DNA of 48,006 bases from Nitrospirota bacterium (lineage in GTDB: Bacteria; Nitrospirota; Thermodesulfovibrionia; Thermodesulfovibrionales; Dissulfurispiraceae): the NCBI GenBank assembly GCA_015233365.1, contig JADFXU010000017.1, positions 1 through 48,006 on the forward strand. Direction: 5' to 3'. This document shows, in pieces, positions 1 to 8,211 of the stretch. The position numbers and the translations under genes were made by a program. The number at the start of each line of letters is the position of its first letter. Positions within the stretch are counted from its first letter, which is position 1. Below the pieces are notes generated by a model. The model worked only from the letters and a program-made list of their open reading frames with translations. It did not search any database and was not told the DNA's origin.

Positions 1-1
1 C

Positions 2-700
2 AGAGTGAAGCGGTTAGGGATAAATGCGAGAAGAAGGATACTTGAAAGGTTGGAGCAGGATGCTTTGATTATTGCCGCTGGACAGGAACAAAAAGCTCCG
101 CACCTTCAGGCGCTCATTATTTTTGATCTCAATACCGGCCTGAGAAAAGAAGAACTATTATCTATCGAATGGACTGATTTTGATTCTGAGAATGAAACCT
201 TACAGGTAAGGGCTGATATAGCCAAATATCATAAAACGAGGCATATAGACCTTAACAGGCACGCATTGGCTGTACTTTCTGCCCTTCCGAGGAGAGGAAA
301 ATATATTTTCTGCAATGACCGTGGTGAAAGGCTTAAGAACTTTAAGCATTCTTTCGCATCAGCGGTGGAGAGGGCCGGATTAAAGGATGTTGTTATTCAT
401 GATCTGCGGAGAACGTTCGGCTCTAACTGCATTATGGATGGAGTGAGGCTTGAAACGGTACAGGAATGGATGGGGCACTCATCTATAGAGACAACCAGAA
501 AGCATTACGGGCATTTAACAAAATCTTTCAGAAAGGAGGAAATCAGGAAGATTGAGGGGAGAATGGACACCTGTATGGACACCCTGTTTAAAACCACGCT
601 GAATAAAACTCGGAAGTCATTGAAAAACTTGGTGCCCCCTGCAAGATTCGAACTTGCGGCCCCAGGTTTAGGAAACCTGTGCTCTATCCTACTGAGCTAA
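2..700 (+). CDS. Tyrosine recombinase/integrase, C-terminal part
   Basis: This is the catalytic domain of a phage-type tyrosine recombinase that would cut and rejoin DNA at attachment sites. The frame is open at the left edge, so the gene starts outside the window; the GTG at 5 is probably internal. The catalytic residues are visible: Arg in TGLRKEELL, the HDLRRTF box (H-x-x-R), the GHSSIETT box with its His, and the nucleophile Tyr in RKHYGH. A Lys in the beta-hairpin region (YHKTRHI) is also present. After about residue 205 the frame enters the antisense of tRNA-Arg, giving the VPPARFELA tail, and stops at 698-700 inside the tRNA. Such tails are typical of integrases whose attachment site lies in a tRNA, and the last ~25 codons would change on excision. 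The function is secure, but the native C-terminus in the excised form cannot be seen. Confidence 0.85.
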   Translation, partial: RVKRLGINARRRILERLEQDALIIAAGQEQKAPHLQALIIFDLNTGLRKEELLSIEWTDFDSENETLQVRADIAKYHKTRHIDLNRHALAVLSALPRRGKYIFCNDRGERLKNFKHSFASAVERAGLKDVVIHDLRRTFGSNCIMDGVRLETVQEWMGHSSIETTRKHYGHLTKSFRKEEIRKIEGRMDTCMDTLFKTTLNKTRKSLKNLVPPARFELAAPGLGNLCSILLS

Positions 701-706
701 GGGGGC
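630..706 (-). tRNA. tRNA-Arg (anticodon CCT)
   Basis: Read on the minus strand, the sequence folds as a 77-nt tRNA with encoded CCA. It has a 7-bp acceptor stem (GCCCCCT with AGGGGGC), a D-stem GCTC/GAGC, an anticodon stem CAGGT/ACCTG around the loop TTCCTAA, and a T-arm GCAAG-TTCGAAT-CTTGC. The CCT anticodon reads AGG arginine codons. Its 3' half is shared with the integrase reading frame on the plus strand and probably contains the attachment core. Confidence 0.93.
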
Positions 707-769
707 TCATGGACTGAAAAAATATTTTAGCACAAACAATGGCAAATAGTAATGCGCCCTTTAGCCTGG

Positions 770-800
770 TTGATCTGAGGAGATTACGATATAGTATAAT
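770..800 (+). promoter_or_regulatory. Candidate sigma70 promoter for the DUF2147 gene
   Basis: A perfect TATAAT at 795-800 is preceded, 19 nt upstream, by TTGATC at 770-775. The -10 box ends only 8 nt before the ATG at 809, so transcription would begin at or next to the start codon. The -35 and spacing are weak; the -10 is strong. Confidence 0.35.
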
Positions 801-808
801 TTTTGATT

Positions 809-1288
809 ATGCGACATCTCGAAATGCGAATGGCGTTGACCGTGCTGATCTGTATAATGATCACCGTTGCGAGAGGCTGGGCTGCGGAGGGTGACGGCAT
901 TGTAGGGGTGTGGGTTACCGAACATCGGGACGCAAGGATAGAGGTATTCAATTGCGTAGATAAGTACTGCGGCAAGATTGTCTGGATGGATGAGCCTAAT
1001 TATACTGCCGGGGATACAGAGGGCAAGCCAGGGGAGCGGAAGCTGGATGTCAGGAATCCTGATCCGGCGCTCAGGAAGCGCGTTATCCTAGGAATGCAAA
1101 TCCTCTGGGATTTTAGTTATGCGGGAGATAATCGCTGGACTGGTGGAAAGGTGTATGATCCCGAGACGGGCAACACCTATAGCGCCAGGTTATCTCTTTC
1201 CGCGCGCAACCGATTGCACTTGAGGGGGTATGTCCTTATTCCGCTGTTGGGCCGCACTTCCACATGGACAAGGGTAAATGGTGAATGA
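809..1288 (+). CDS. DUF2147 family exported protein
   Basis: The product has an N-terminal hydrophobic signal peptide (MALTVLICIMITVARGWAA, cleavage likely after WAA) followed by a single DUF2147 domain. The family's recurring features are visible: GIVGVWVTEHRDARIEVF near the start, a CGKIVWM segment, the WTGGKVYDPETGNTYSA core and LRGYVLIPLLGRTSTW at the end. DUF2147 proteins are small periplasmic or outer-membrane-associated beta-rich proteins; no biochemical function is established. The start is uncertain: ATG codons at 809, 824 and 830 are in frame, and none has a good Shine-Dalgarno sequence (a GAGGAG at 777-782 is too far away). The -10 box just upstream suggests a leaderless message starting at 809. 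It stands alone between the tRNA-linked element and the HAD gene. Confidence 0.8.
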   Translation: MRHLEMRMALTVLICIMITVARGWAAEGDGIVGVWVTEHRDARIEVFNCVDKYCGKIVWMDEPNYTAGDTEGKPGERKLDVRNPDPALRKRVILGMQILWDFSYAGDNRWTGGKVYDPETGNTYSARLSLSARNRLHLRGYVLIPLLGRTSTWTRVNGE

Positions 1289-1303
1289 CCGGGAGATGTA
1301 ATG

Positions 1304-1924
1304 TTATAGCGTGAGGCCGAATGTCTCCAGGGCTGTGCGGGTAGATTCGTAACTTGTGTGATGAATGCCGTGTATGCCGAGGTTGCCGGCGACCTCTACA
1401 AACATTGCCCGGTCATCAATGTAGACTGTCTTTGTCGGGGCAGCTCTCGCAATGTCGAGCGCCATGCGATAAATATCCACATCCGGCTTCCTGTAATGAA
1501 CGAAACATGATGAGACAAAAATATCGACAAAAGAATCGAGTTCGAATGTCTTGATGCGGTGTATAGTGAGTTCCCTTCCCTCGTTGCTGATAGCTGCTAT
1601 TTTAAGATTGTAACGGGTTTTCAACCGGCGTATGAAATCTATTATTTCAGTGAAAGGCCTCGATTCGCCGAACATGAAGGCAGTGAAGTCATCCCTGGTG
1701 AATGGCCGCTCTTTGTAGAAGACAACCTGGTGCAAATATTCGTACAGACTTACCTTGCCTTCCTCATATGTTCCGAATGTCAAATGGTGGCGCTCGTCCA
1801 TTTCTTCATAATCCAAACTGAAAGTGTCCGCCGCCTTCCGCCGCAATTTCCTGTCCCACCCGTTGTTGAGCAGCACCCCGCCTATATCGAGGAACAGAGT
1901 TGTGATAGGTGAAGATTGAACCAT
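1304..1924 (-). CDS. HAD superfamily hydrolase, class IA-like
   Basis: A 206-residue haloacid dehalogenase fold protein, probably a phosphatase acting on a small phosphorylated metabolite. Motif I is FLDIGGVLL with nucleophile Asp13, motif II is AISNEG with Ser113, the motif III Lys is Lys146 in YRKPD, and motif IV is YIDD (Asp170-Asp171). A helical cap domain lies between about residues 20 and 90. In motif I the position of the general acid Asp (two residues after the nucleophile) is Gly. This variant is known in several HAD IA proteins that read DIGGV or DLGNV. The gene is divergent from the Rieske gene and faces the DUF2147 gene; substrate cannot be predicted. Confidence 0.82.
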   Translation of the reverse strand: MVQSSPITTLFLDIGGVLLNNGWDRKLRRKAADTFSLDYEEMDERHHLTFGTYEEGKVSLYEYLHQVVFYKERPFTRDDFTAFMFGESRPFTEIIDFIRRLKTRYNLKIAAISNEGRELTIHRIKTFELDSFVDIFVSSCFVHYRKPDVDIYRMALDIARAAPTKTVYIDDRAMFVEVAGNLGIHGIHHTSYESTRTALETFGLTL

Positions 1925-1964
1925 GCATCTAATTTAGCATAATACGAAAAAATATCAAAGCTTT

Positions 1965-2015
1965 GTACTTCAGTTCATAAATACGGTGTCGCACCGTATT
2001 TATGAACTGAAGTAC
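1965..2015. repeat. Perfect inverted repeat, 24-bp arms, 3-nt loop
   Basis: The arms at 1965-1988 and 1992-2015 are exact reverse complements separated by TCG. The hairpin sits in the divergent gap between the HAD gene (start 1924, minus) and the Rieske gene (start 2115, plus), so it is downstream of neither and is not an ordinary terminator. No T-run follows it on either strand. It could be a regulatory site, a cruciform or the scar of a mobile element. Confidence 0.85.
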
Positions 2016-2114
2016 CTCTGTTGCCGATCCAATTAAAATATGGTAATCTTTCTGAGGATCAGTGATTGTGTGCTGGTCATTCAGTAAATATTTCAGTCAG
2101 ATCAAGGAACGGCA

Positions 2115-2654
2115 ATGGAACATGATAGTCAAATTCCGGAAATGGGGCATGTGGAAGCGACGCGCAGGCGTTTTCTTAAATGGCTTATAGCAGTTCTTGC
2201 AGCCGTAAATGCGCTGATTGCGGGCATCCCCTTCCTGCGGTCGCTGCTCGGTCCGTCGGTTGCTGCACAAAAAAACGAGTGGTCCAAGGTGGCTGCCGTT
2301 GATTTACTGCCTCAGGACAGTCCGGTGGATATGCGTTTCATGGCGGAATCCGGAGAGGCGTATCTCCATAATACGGTATTGCGTTCGGTATGGGTCATCA
2401 AACATTCACCTGAGAAGATATCGGTTTTTTCTCCTGTATGCACTCATTTGGGGTGTTACTACCAATGGAACGGGCAGGCTGACCGGTTCGAGTGTCCCTG
2501 CCATGCCAGCGTGTTTGCGCCTGACGGCAAAGTGATCAGCGGCCCGGCCCCGCGCCCCCTCGATACGCTGGAGTCAAAGATAGAAAACGGATACCTGCTG
2601 GTGAAGTGGGAGAACTTTAAAGCAGGCGTGCCGACAAAAATTCCGGTAGCATGA
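2115..2654 (+). CDS. Rieske iron-sulfur protein of a cytochrome bc/b6f-type complex
   Basis: This 179-residue protein carries the [2Fe-2S] cluster that takes electrons from quinol in a bc-type complex. Residues 17-22 (RRRFLK) form a twin-arginine-like signal followed by a membrane anchor at about 23-45. The cluster ligands are in Cys109-Thr-His111-Leu-Gly-Cys114 and Cys127-Pro-Cys-His130; Cys114 and Cys129 would form the usual stabilising disulfide, leaving Cys109, His111, Cys127 and His130 as ligands. The start ATG has an AAGGAA box 7 nt upstream. The next gene, 13 nt away, encodes the cytochrome b/c partner, so the two make a compact complex III operon at the head of the nuo block. Confidence 0.93.
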   Translation: MEHDSQIPEMGHVEATRRRFLKWLIAVLAAVNALIAGIPFLRSLLGPSVAAQKNEWSKVAAVDLLPQDSPVDMRFMAESGEAYLHNTVLRSVWVIKHSPEKISVFSPVCTHLGCYYQWNGQADRFECPCHASVFAPDGKVISGPAPRPLDTLESKIENGYLLVKWENFKAGVPTKIPVA

Positions 2655-2667
2655 GGAGGAGCAGTTT

Positions 2668-4353
2668 ATGACATCGCGCCCTATCGAATGGATCAACAGG
2701 TGGATCAATGAACGATGGCCTCTTTCAGCTGTATTGCGACTGGCTATCGATGAAGAGATACCGGGTGGTTCCCGTTTTGTATATACGGACGGCAGCGCTG
2801 TTTTTCTTCTTTTTACTCTTCAGGCCATTACGGGAATCCTGCAGGTATTATTTTATGTCCCGACTGTGGACCATGCGTATGACAGCCTGAACTATTTGCG
2901 GACTGAAGTCCCTTTTGGTTGGCTTATACACGGCATGCATTTCTGGGGCGCCAATCTGATGATTGTCGTTTTGGCCCTCCATATGACGCGCGCTTTTATA
3001 TGGGGAGCGTACAAGAAACCGCGCGAACTGGTATGGCTGGCAGGTGTGCTGCTTCTGCTTGTCACTATGGGATTCAGCTTTACAGGTTCGCCGCTGACCT
3101 GGGACCAGCATGGCTACTGGGCCGGAGAAGTGGGCACCAGTATAGCTGGTACGATCCCGGTAGTCGGCGATATGCAGAAACGCTTATTGCGAGGGGGCGA
3201 AGGCATGGGACAGTTGACCCTCTCCCGGTTTTTTGCGTTGCACACCATGGTGCTTCCGCTGTTGCTCGTTTCCGCATTCGGCCTGCATATTATTGCTTTC
3301 AAGGTCCGGGGGACCGTAGGGCCGTGGGATGCTCTGAAGAGGAGACTGAGCGGACCCTTCTGGCCGGACCAGGTATATAAGGACGTGCTCACGGGCAGCG
3401 CCATCTTCATCCTTCTTATTTTCCTTTCGGTATTCGTGCCCCCTGTTTTTTGGGGTCCGGTCGATATCCTGGATACCAATTACGTACCAAAACCGGACTG
3501 GAATTTTCTTTTTCTCTACCAGGTGCTGAAGTATTTTCAGGGACCGCTCGAACCGGTGGGCACCGTGGGTGTGCCTACTGTTATCGTCCTGCTTTTTGTT
3601 ACTTTGCCTTTTACAGACCGCAATCCCGAGAAGAACCCGTTCCGCCGGCCCTTGGTTATGTTATGCGGTTTTATTTTTGCCGTTACGATTACAGCGCTGA
3701 CACTTCTCGGCTATTATAGCCGGGGCCTTGCAGAGCTGCCGGCCGGTAGTCCGGCAGTTTCATCCCTCCTCGGTCCGGATGATGCAGGCGCTGCAAAAAC
3801 TCCCTCTGTATCCCAGCCGTCTGATCAGAGTGCGCCGGCCCAAAAAACCGGTGGGATGCCCTCCGCAACCGTGGAAACAAATTCGCGGACAATGCCTGGA
3901 GAGGGAGCGCATGTGATCGGCAATGCCGAACGCGGCGGCGCAGTATTCGGGAATTACTGTGCCGGATGCCATGGCGCCAAAGGCGCCGGGGGCATGCAGA
4001 ATCCGGGTTCCGATGAAGGTAAAGTGCCGCAGCTCAACCCTGTAGAACGCGAGATTTACAACAAGGACCCAAAGGCATTTGCCGAAAACCTGGACCGTTT
4101 CATACAACACGGTTTGGTGCCGCCGGGTAAAAAGCCTTTACTCAGTATGCCGGCCTTCGGTGATACGCACGGCCTTACGCAGCAGCAGATTGCCAATGTT
4201 GAGGCGTATATCATGAGCTTGAACGGCATAGACCGCGGCCAAATTGTCAATCCGGGTATGGAACCGCGCAATTTCTTTATCCTGGTTGCTTCCGTGTATA
4301 TTCTTATGCTTTTCATTCAGGGTGGGATAAGGATAAAGAGCGGGATTCCTTAA
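2668..4353 (+). CDS. Cytochrome b6-type subunit fused to a C-terminal cytochrome c
   Basis: A 561-residue fusion. Residues about 1-350 are cytochrome b: seven membrane segments with two haem-b His pairs, His91/His105 (13 residues between) and His192/His207 (14 between, the spacing of b6-type proteins). The quinol-site motif normally PEWY reads PDWN at 276-279. A Pro/Ser/Ala-rich linker at about 352-415 leads to a class I cytochrome c domain with CAGCH at 431-435 and a likely axial Met494 in LSMPAFG. A last membrane helix at about 535-552 anchors the C-terminus. Quinol oxidation, b-haem transfer and c-haem exit are thus in one polypeptide, and no separate cytochrome c1/f gene is nearby. An AGGAGG box precedes the start. 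The direct electron acceptor is unknown. Confidence 0.92.
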   Translation: MTSRPIEWINRWINERWPLSAVLRLAIDEEIPGGSRFVYTDGSAVFLLFTLQAITGILQVLFYVPTVDHAYDSLNYLRTEVPFGWLIHGMHFWGANLMIVVLALHMTRAFIWGAYKKPRELVWLAGVLLLLVTMGFSFTGSPLTWDQHGYWAGEVGTSIAGTIPVVGDMQKRLLRGGEGMGQLTLSRFFALHTMVLPLLLVSAFGLHIIAFKVRGTVGPWDALKRRLSGPFWPDQVYKDVLTGSAIFILLIFLSVFVPPVFWGPVDILDTNYVPKPDWNFLFLYQVLKYFQGPLEPVGTVGVPTVIVLLFVTLPFTDRNPEKNPFRRPLVMLCGFIFAVTITALTLLGYYSRGLAELPAGSPAVSSLLGPDDAGAAKTPSVSQPSDQSAPAQKTGGMPSATVETNSRTMPGEGAHVIGNAERGGAVFGNYCAGCHGAKGAGGMQNPGSDEGKVPQLNPVEREIYNKDPKAFAENLDRFIQHGLVPPGKKPLLSMPAFGDTHGLTQQQIANVEAYIMSLNGIDRGQIVNPGMEPRNFFILVASVYILMLFIQGGIRIKSGIP

Positions 4354-4465
4354 CGGCAGGTCAAAGGTAAAAGGTAATGAAAAAAAATACCTTGAGGTGT
4401 TTTCTATCGCCTTTAGTCTTTTCCTTTTGGCCTTTGACCTTTTACCTTTAACCTTTCGCCTGTCT
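4354..4465 (+). repeat. Heptad repeats (NNAAAGG and CCTTTNN) forming an inverted repeat
   Basis: The gap before gnd is built of 7-nt periodic repeats. On the left, TCAAAGG and TAAAAGG follow each other at 4361-4374. On the right, eight consecutive heptads at 4410-4465 fit CCTTTNN with drift: CCTTTAG, TCTTTTC, CTTTTGG, CCTTTGA, CCTTTTA, CCTTTAA, CCTTTCG, CCTGTCT. Segments 4359-4378 and 4434-4453 pair at 18 of 20 positions, so the transcript can form a hairpin just before the gnd ribosome-binding site. A second heptad tract lies at 12662-12689. Confidence 0.75.
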
Positions 4466-4477
4466 TTAGGAGGTTTT

Positions 4478-5425
4478 ATGCAAATAGCAATGATCGGACT
4501 CGGAAGAATGGGAAGGAACATGGCGAGACGTCTGGTCAGGGGCAGGCATTCGGTTATTTTATATGACCGCTCTCAGGAACAAGCCGTGGAAGCAGCGAAG
4601 GAAATGCGTGGGGCAAGGGTTGCAACTTCGCTTGAGGAAATGTCCGGTCTTCTGAAACCGCCGCGCGTGGTATGGCTTATGATCCCCGCCGGCAAGCCTG
4701 TTGACGATACTATCGACCGCCTGGAGAAAGTGCTCGGCAAGAAGGACCTTGTAATAGACGGCGGCAACAGCTTTTACAAAGACGATATCCGGCATGCGCG
4801 TCAACTTGGAGAAAGTGGAATAAAGTATATGGATGTCGGGGTCAGCGGCGGGATATGGGGGCTTAAAGAAGGATACTGTCTCATGGCTGGAGGAGACAAA
4901 AAAGATCATAACCATATAGAACCCATTCTGAAAACTCTTGCCGCAAAAGAGGGCTATCTGTACTGCGGCCCTGTCGGTGCAGGGCATTTTGTGAAAATGG
5001 TCCATAATGGCATTGAGTACGGCCTGATGGCGGCTTACGGAGAGGGGTTCGAGATTTTACATTCATCTCCTTACTCTGCAAATCTCGATCTTGGAAAGAT
5101 CGCCCATCTTTGGAACCGGGGCAGTGTGGTCAGATCATGGCTTCTCGAACTCGTGGAAGACGTCTTCACAAGAGACAAGGACCTTTCCGGTATCAAGGGC
5201 TATGTGGAGGATTCCGGTGAAGGGCGGTGGACAGTGGAGCAGGCCATTGAATCGGGTGTCCCTGCGCCCCTCACAGCCATATCGCTGTTCGAGAGATTCC
5301 GTTCGAGGAAGGACGACTCTTTTTCGGATAAGCTCCAGGCAGCCTTACGCAGAGAGTTCGGCGGCCATGCCGTAGTTGATGAGAATGTGAAGCAGGGCAG
5401 AGGGCGTTCGAGAGGGGCCCGGTAA
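4478..5425 (+). CDS. gnd: 6-phosphogluconate dehydrogenase, decarboxylating
   Basis: The enzyme oxidises and decarboxylates 6-phosphogluconate to ribulose 5-phosphate. The 315-residue length fits the short YqeC/GntZ-type family rather than the ~470-residue E. coli form. The Rossmann motif GLGRMG is at residues 7-12, the substrate motif GVSGGIWG follows in the middle, and the catalytic Lys and Asn are in GHFVKMVHNGIEYG. The second beta strand ends in Tyr-Asp30-Arg31-Ser32; an Asp here usually favours NAD over NADP, while the Arg-Ser that follows resembles NADP enzymes, so cofactor choice is open. The start is the ATG at 4478 with AGGAGG at 4468-4473; the longer in-frame extension reads through the heptad repeats and is not coding. 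Its stop overlaps the nuoA start (TAATG). Confidence 0.9.
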   Translation: MQIAMIGLGRMGRNMARRLVRGRHSVILYDRSQEQAVEAAKEMRGARVATSLEEMSGLLKPPRVVWLMIPAGKPVDDTIDRLEKVLGKKDLVIDGGNSFYKDDIRHARQLGESGIKYMDVGVSGGIWGLKEGYCLMAGGDKKDHNHIEPILKTLAAKEGYLYCGPVGAGHFVKMVHNGIEYGLMAAYGEGFEILHSSPYSANLDLGKIAHLWNRGSVVRSWLLELVEDVFTRDKDLSGIKGYVEDSGEGRWTVEQAIESGVPAPLTAISLFERFRSRKDDSFSDKLQAALRREFGGHAVVDENVKQGRGRSRGAR

Positions 5426-5835
5426 TGACTATGCATCCCACTCATGCTGCTCTCTGGCCTTTGGCAGTATATCTGGTAGCTGTCATTGGCCTTATTGCCT
5501 CCATGATCGTGATTTCATTCTTCCTGGGCCAGAAGCATAAGGACCGGTTGACTGGAGAGCCCTACGAGTCGGGTATCATGCCGACAGGCTCAGCACGGGG
5601 GCGTTTCGATATCAAGTTCTATATTGTCGCCATGTTCTTTGTTATTTTCGATCTTGAGTCCGTTTTCATCTATGCATGGGCAGTATCCGTCCGTGAGACG
5701 GGATGGGCCGGTTACTTTGAAGTGTTGATCTTTATCGGTATACTGATGGCCGGCCTTGTCTATCTGTGGAGAATAGGGGCGCTGGACTGGGGCACAAGCG
5801 GGAGATTGGGAAAGAGAGGGGCGGACGCTAAATAG
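5425..5835 (+). CDS. nuoA: NADH-quinone oxidoreductase subunit A
   Basis: A 136-residue, three-helix membrane subunit at the junction of the membrane and peripheral arms of complex I. Helices lie at about residues 11-33, 67-90 and 95-115. The conserved loop after helix 1 is visible as [12 protein letters not shown], and the second helix carries the family signature [18 protein letters not shown] with the acidic residues near its end. The usual loop cysteine that follows YESG in many NuoA proteins is Ile here. It begins the 13-gene nuo operon; its ATG overlaps the gnd stop by one base, so translation is probably coupled to gnd. Confidence 0.93.
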   Translation: MTMHPTHAALWPLAVYLVAVIGLIASMIVISFFLGQKHKDRLTGEPYESGIMPTGSARGRFDIKFYIVAMFFVIFDLESVFIYAWAVSVRETGWAGYFEVLIFIGILMAGLVYLWRIGALDWGTSGRLGKRGADAK

Positions 5836-5836
5836 T

Positions 5837-6460
5837 ATGAACTGGTCATTACACAAACCCGGGGAAACCGGACCTGACCCCGTAGCTGACGCGGTCAGCG
5901 GCAACATTATTCTTTCGAGTCTTCAGGACATGCTTGCGTGGGGCAGGAAAAACTCCATCTGGCCTTTTAATTTCGGCCTTTCCTGCTGTTTTGTCGAAAT
6001 GGCCACGAGCCTTACGAGCAAATATGATATCGCCAGGTTCGGGGCCGAGGTGCTCCGTGCCACTCCCAGAGAGGCTGATCTGATGGTTATTGCCGGAACG
6101 GTATTTATAAAAGCTGCGCCTGTTGTTGAAAGGCTATACCAGCAGATGATGCTCCCGAGATGGGTGATCTCCATGGGATCTTGCGCGAACTCAGGGGGCA
6201 TGTACGATATTTACAGCGTAGTGCAGGGCGTGGATTCGTTTCTTCCGGTGGATGTCTATGTGCCGGGATGCCCGCCCCGTCCGGAGGCCTTCATGGAGGG
6301 CCTGCTGCTGCTCAGAGATGCGGTGGGCAAGGAGCGCCGGCCGTTGAGCTGGGTAGTTGGTCCGCAAGGTGTTGAACGGCCTGAACGGCTGGTCATGCGC
6401 GACCTCAAGAGGGAAGAAAGACGGCATATTACAGATCTTCCTTCTCCCGACAACGCATGA
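5837..6460 (+). CDS. nuoB: NADH-quinone oxidoreductase subunit B
   Basis: This 207-residue peripheral subunit holds the terminal [4Fe-4S] cluster N2, which passes electrons to quinone. The four ligands are Cys50, Cys51, Cys116 (GSCANSGG) and Cys145 (PGCPPRP), including the rare tandem cysteines of this family. The C-terminal extension after about residue 170 is charged and variable. The ATG lies one base after the nuoA stop, and the gene ends overlapping nuoCD by four bases (ATGA), so the block is translationally coupled. Confidence 0.96.
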   Translation: MNWSLHKPGETGPDPVADAVSGNIILSSLQDMLAWGRKNSIWPFNFGLSCCFVEMATSLTSKYDIARFGAEVLRATPREADLMVIAGTVFIKAAPVVERLYQQMMLPRWVISMGSCANSGGMYDIYSVVQGVDSFLPVDVYVPGCPPRPEAFMEGLLLLRDAVGKERRPLSWVVGPQGVERPERLVMRDLKREERRHITDLPSPDNA

Positions 6461-8205
6461 ACGGTCCTGATGTTATCATGGAATTGCGGTCCAGATTCGG
6501 CGACCATGATCTGACGCCGCAGACCACACAAGACGGCTTGCCTACTATCTGGGTCCCGAAGGAAAAGGTGCACGGCGTGCTTCGGTATCTCAACTGTGAA
6601 GCAATCCGCCCCTACCGTACACTTTACGACCTGACCGCCATAGACGAGCGTGTTCGTGAACACCGGCAGGACCAGCCGGACAGTGATTTTACAGCGGTTT
6701 ATCATTTGCTGTCATATGAGAGGAATGAGGATATCAGAATCAAAGTGGCGCTGAAGGGCGAATATCCTTCAATTCCCACTGCCACAGATATATGGCCGTC
6801 CGCCGATTGGTATGAGCGTGAAGTATGGGACATGTTCGGGATAAAGGTCGAAGGCCATCCCAACCTGCGCAGGATTCTGATGCCGCCGCTCTGGAAGGGC
6901 CACCCGTTGCGCAAGGAACATCCTGCCCGGCGGACCGAAATGGGGACTTTTCATCTCCCCGTGAAGAAAGACGAGGCCGAAGAACAGGCGTTGAAGTTCC
7001 GGCCCGAAGATTGGGGAATGACAGGGCTGCGGGACGGCGTTGAAATGATGTACCTCAATCTCGGGCCGCACCACGCGGGAACGCATGGCATACTCCGCAT
7101 TATACTCGTTCTTGACGGAGAGGAGATCGCTGATGCGGTGCTCGACATAGGGTTTCACCATCGCGGAGCGGAAAAGATGGGCGAGCGGCAGTCGTGGCAT
7201 ACTTTTATCCCCTATACCGACCGTATTGATTATATGTCCGGGGTCCTGAATAACTTTCCATACGTCCTTGCTGTGGAAAAACTTGCGGGTATTGAAGTCC
7301 CGGACAGGGCAAAGGTGATACGGGTCATGATGTCCGAACTGTTTCGCATTATCAGTCATCTTGTCTATTACGGTACTTTTGCGCAGGACATAGGACAGCT
7401 ATCCCCGGTTTTTTTTACATTCAGCGACCGCGAACGGGCTTTTGATATTGTACAGGCCGTGTGCGGGGGGCGCATGCATCCCAGCTGGTTCAGGATCGGC
7501 GGGGTGGCACAAGACCTTCCAAACGGGTGGGACTCTATAATGCGTGACTTCCTCAGGTATCTGCCTGCGAGACTGGACGAGTACGATAAAATAGTCATGC
7601 AGAACGCCATTATAAAAGCCCGCACCAAAGATGTCGGGGTCATTACCCTTGACAAAGCAATTGAGTGGGGTGTCACCGGTCCCAACCTCCGCGCCTGCGG
7701 ATTTGAATGGGACTTCAGGAAGAAAAGGCCATACTCCGGATACGAGCAGTTTGAATTCGATATCCCTACCGGTACGCGCGGGGATTGTTATGACAGGGTG
7801 GCGGTGCGGGTTGAGGAGATGCGACAGAGCATGCGCATTATCGAACAGTGTATCGAGAATATGCCGGCAGGACCTTACAAATCGGACCATCGCCTGGCAA
7901 CGCCCCCGCTCAAGGACAATCACACAATGTACGATATCGAAACTCTTATCACTCACTTTCTCAACGTAAGCTGGGGGCCTGTTGTCCCTCCCGGCGAGGC
8001 TGCGTTCGGAGTTGAGGGGGCAAAGGGGAACAATACCTATTACCTCGTCAGCGACGGCAATACGACATCATATCGTACGCGCATCCGCACCCCGTCTTTC
8101 GCTCATTTGCAGACAGTGCCCATGATGACGCGGGGCCTCGAAATTGCGGACCTCATAGCCATAATAGCCAGTATCGATTTCGTCCTGGGGGATGTGGACA
8201 GGTGA
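6457..8205 (+). CDS. nuoCD: NADH-quinone oxidoreductase fused subunit C/D
   Basis: A 582-residue fusion of the 30-kDa (NuoC) and 49-kDa (NuoD) subunits. Residues about 1-170 are NuoC, with the signature [12 protein letters not shown] at 118-129 and HPLRKEHP near 149-156. After a charged linker (about 170-190) NuoD starts with [13 protein letters not shown] at 199-211, whose His residues line the quinone cavity. NuoD in this fold is related to the large subunit of [NiFe] hydrogenases but lacks its metal-binding cysteines. C/D fusions occur in many proteobacteria and other phyla. Confidence 0.95.
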   Translation: MNGPDVIMELRSRFGDHDLTPQTTQDGLPTIWVPKEKVHGVLRYLNCEAIRPYRTLYDLTAIDERVREHRQDQPDSDFTAVYHLLSYERNEDIRIKVALKGEYPSIPTATDIWPSADWYEREVWDMFGIKVEGHPNLRRILMPPLWKGHPLRKEHPARRTEMGTFHLPVKKDEAEEQALKFRPEDWGMTGLRDGVEMMYLNLGPHHAGTHGILRIILVLDGEEIADAVLDIGFHHRGAEKMGERQSWHTFIPYTDRIDYMSGVLNNFPYVLAVEKLAGIEVPDRAKVIRVMMSELFRIISHLVYYGTFAQDIGQLSPVFFTFSDRERAFDIVQAVCGGRMHPSWFRIGGVAQDLPNGWDSIMRDFLRYLPARLDEYDKIVMQNAIIKARTKDVGVITLDKAIEWGVTGPNLRACGFEWDFRKKRPYSGYEQFEFDIPTGTRGDCYDRVAVRVEEMRQSMRIIEQCIENMPAGPYKSDHRLATPPLKDNHTMYDIETLITHFLNVSWGPVVPPGEAAFGVEGAKGNNTYYLVSDGNTTSYRTRIRTPSFAHLQTVPMMTRGLEIADLIAIIASIDFVLGDVDR

Positions 8206-8211
8206 GCTTTC

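Larger units (their letters stand above)
1..706. mobile_element. Right-hand end of an element integrated at tRNA-Arg(CCT)
   Basis: A tyrosine recombinase gene lies directly against, and overlaps, the 3' end of a tRNA-Arg gene. Tyrosine recombinases of islands and prophages commonly use tRNA 3' ends as attachment sites and sit next to them. Because the integrase lies to the left of the tRNA 3' end, the element should extend leftward out of the window. The attachment core is most likely inside 630-675, the 3' half of the tRNA. The opposite junction is not visible, so the size and type of the element are unknown. Confidence 0.55.

Noticed and set aside
4397-4477. N-terminal extension of gnd (27 codons)
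   Set aside because: It is made of translated heptad repeats, and a strong ribosome-binding site precedes the internal ATG at 4478.
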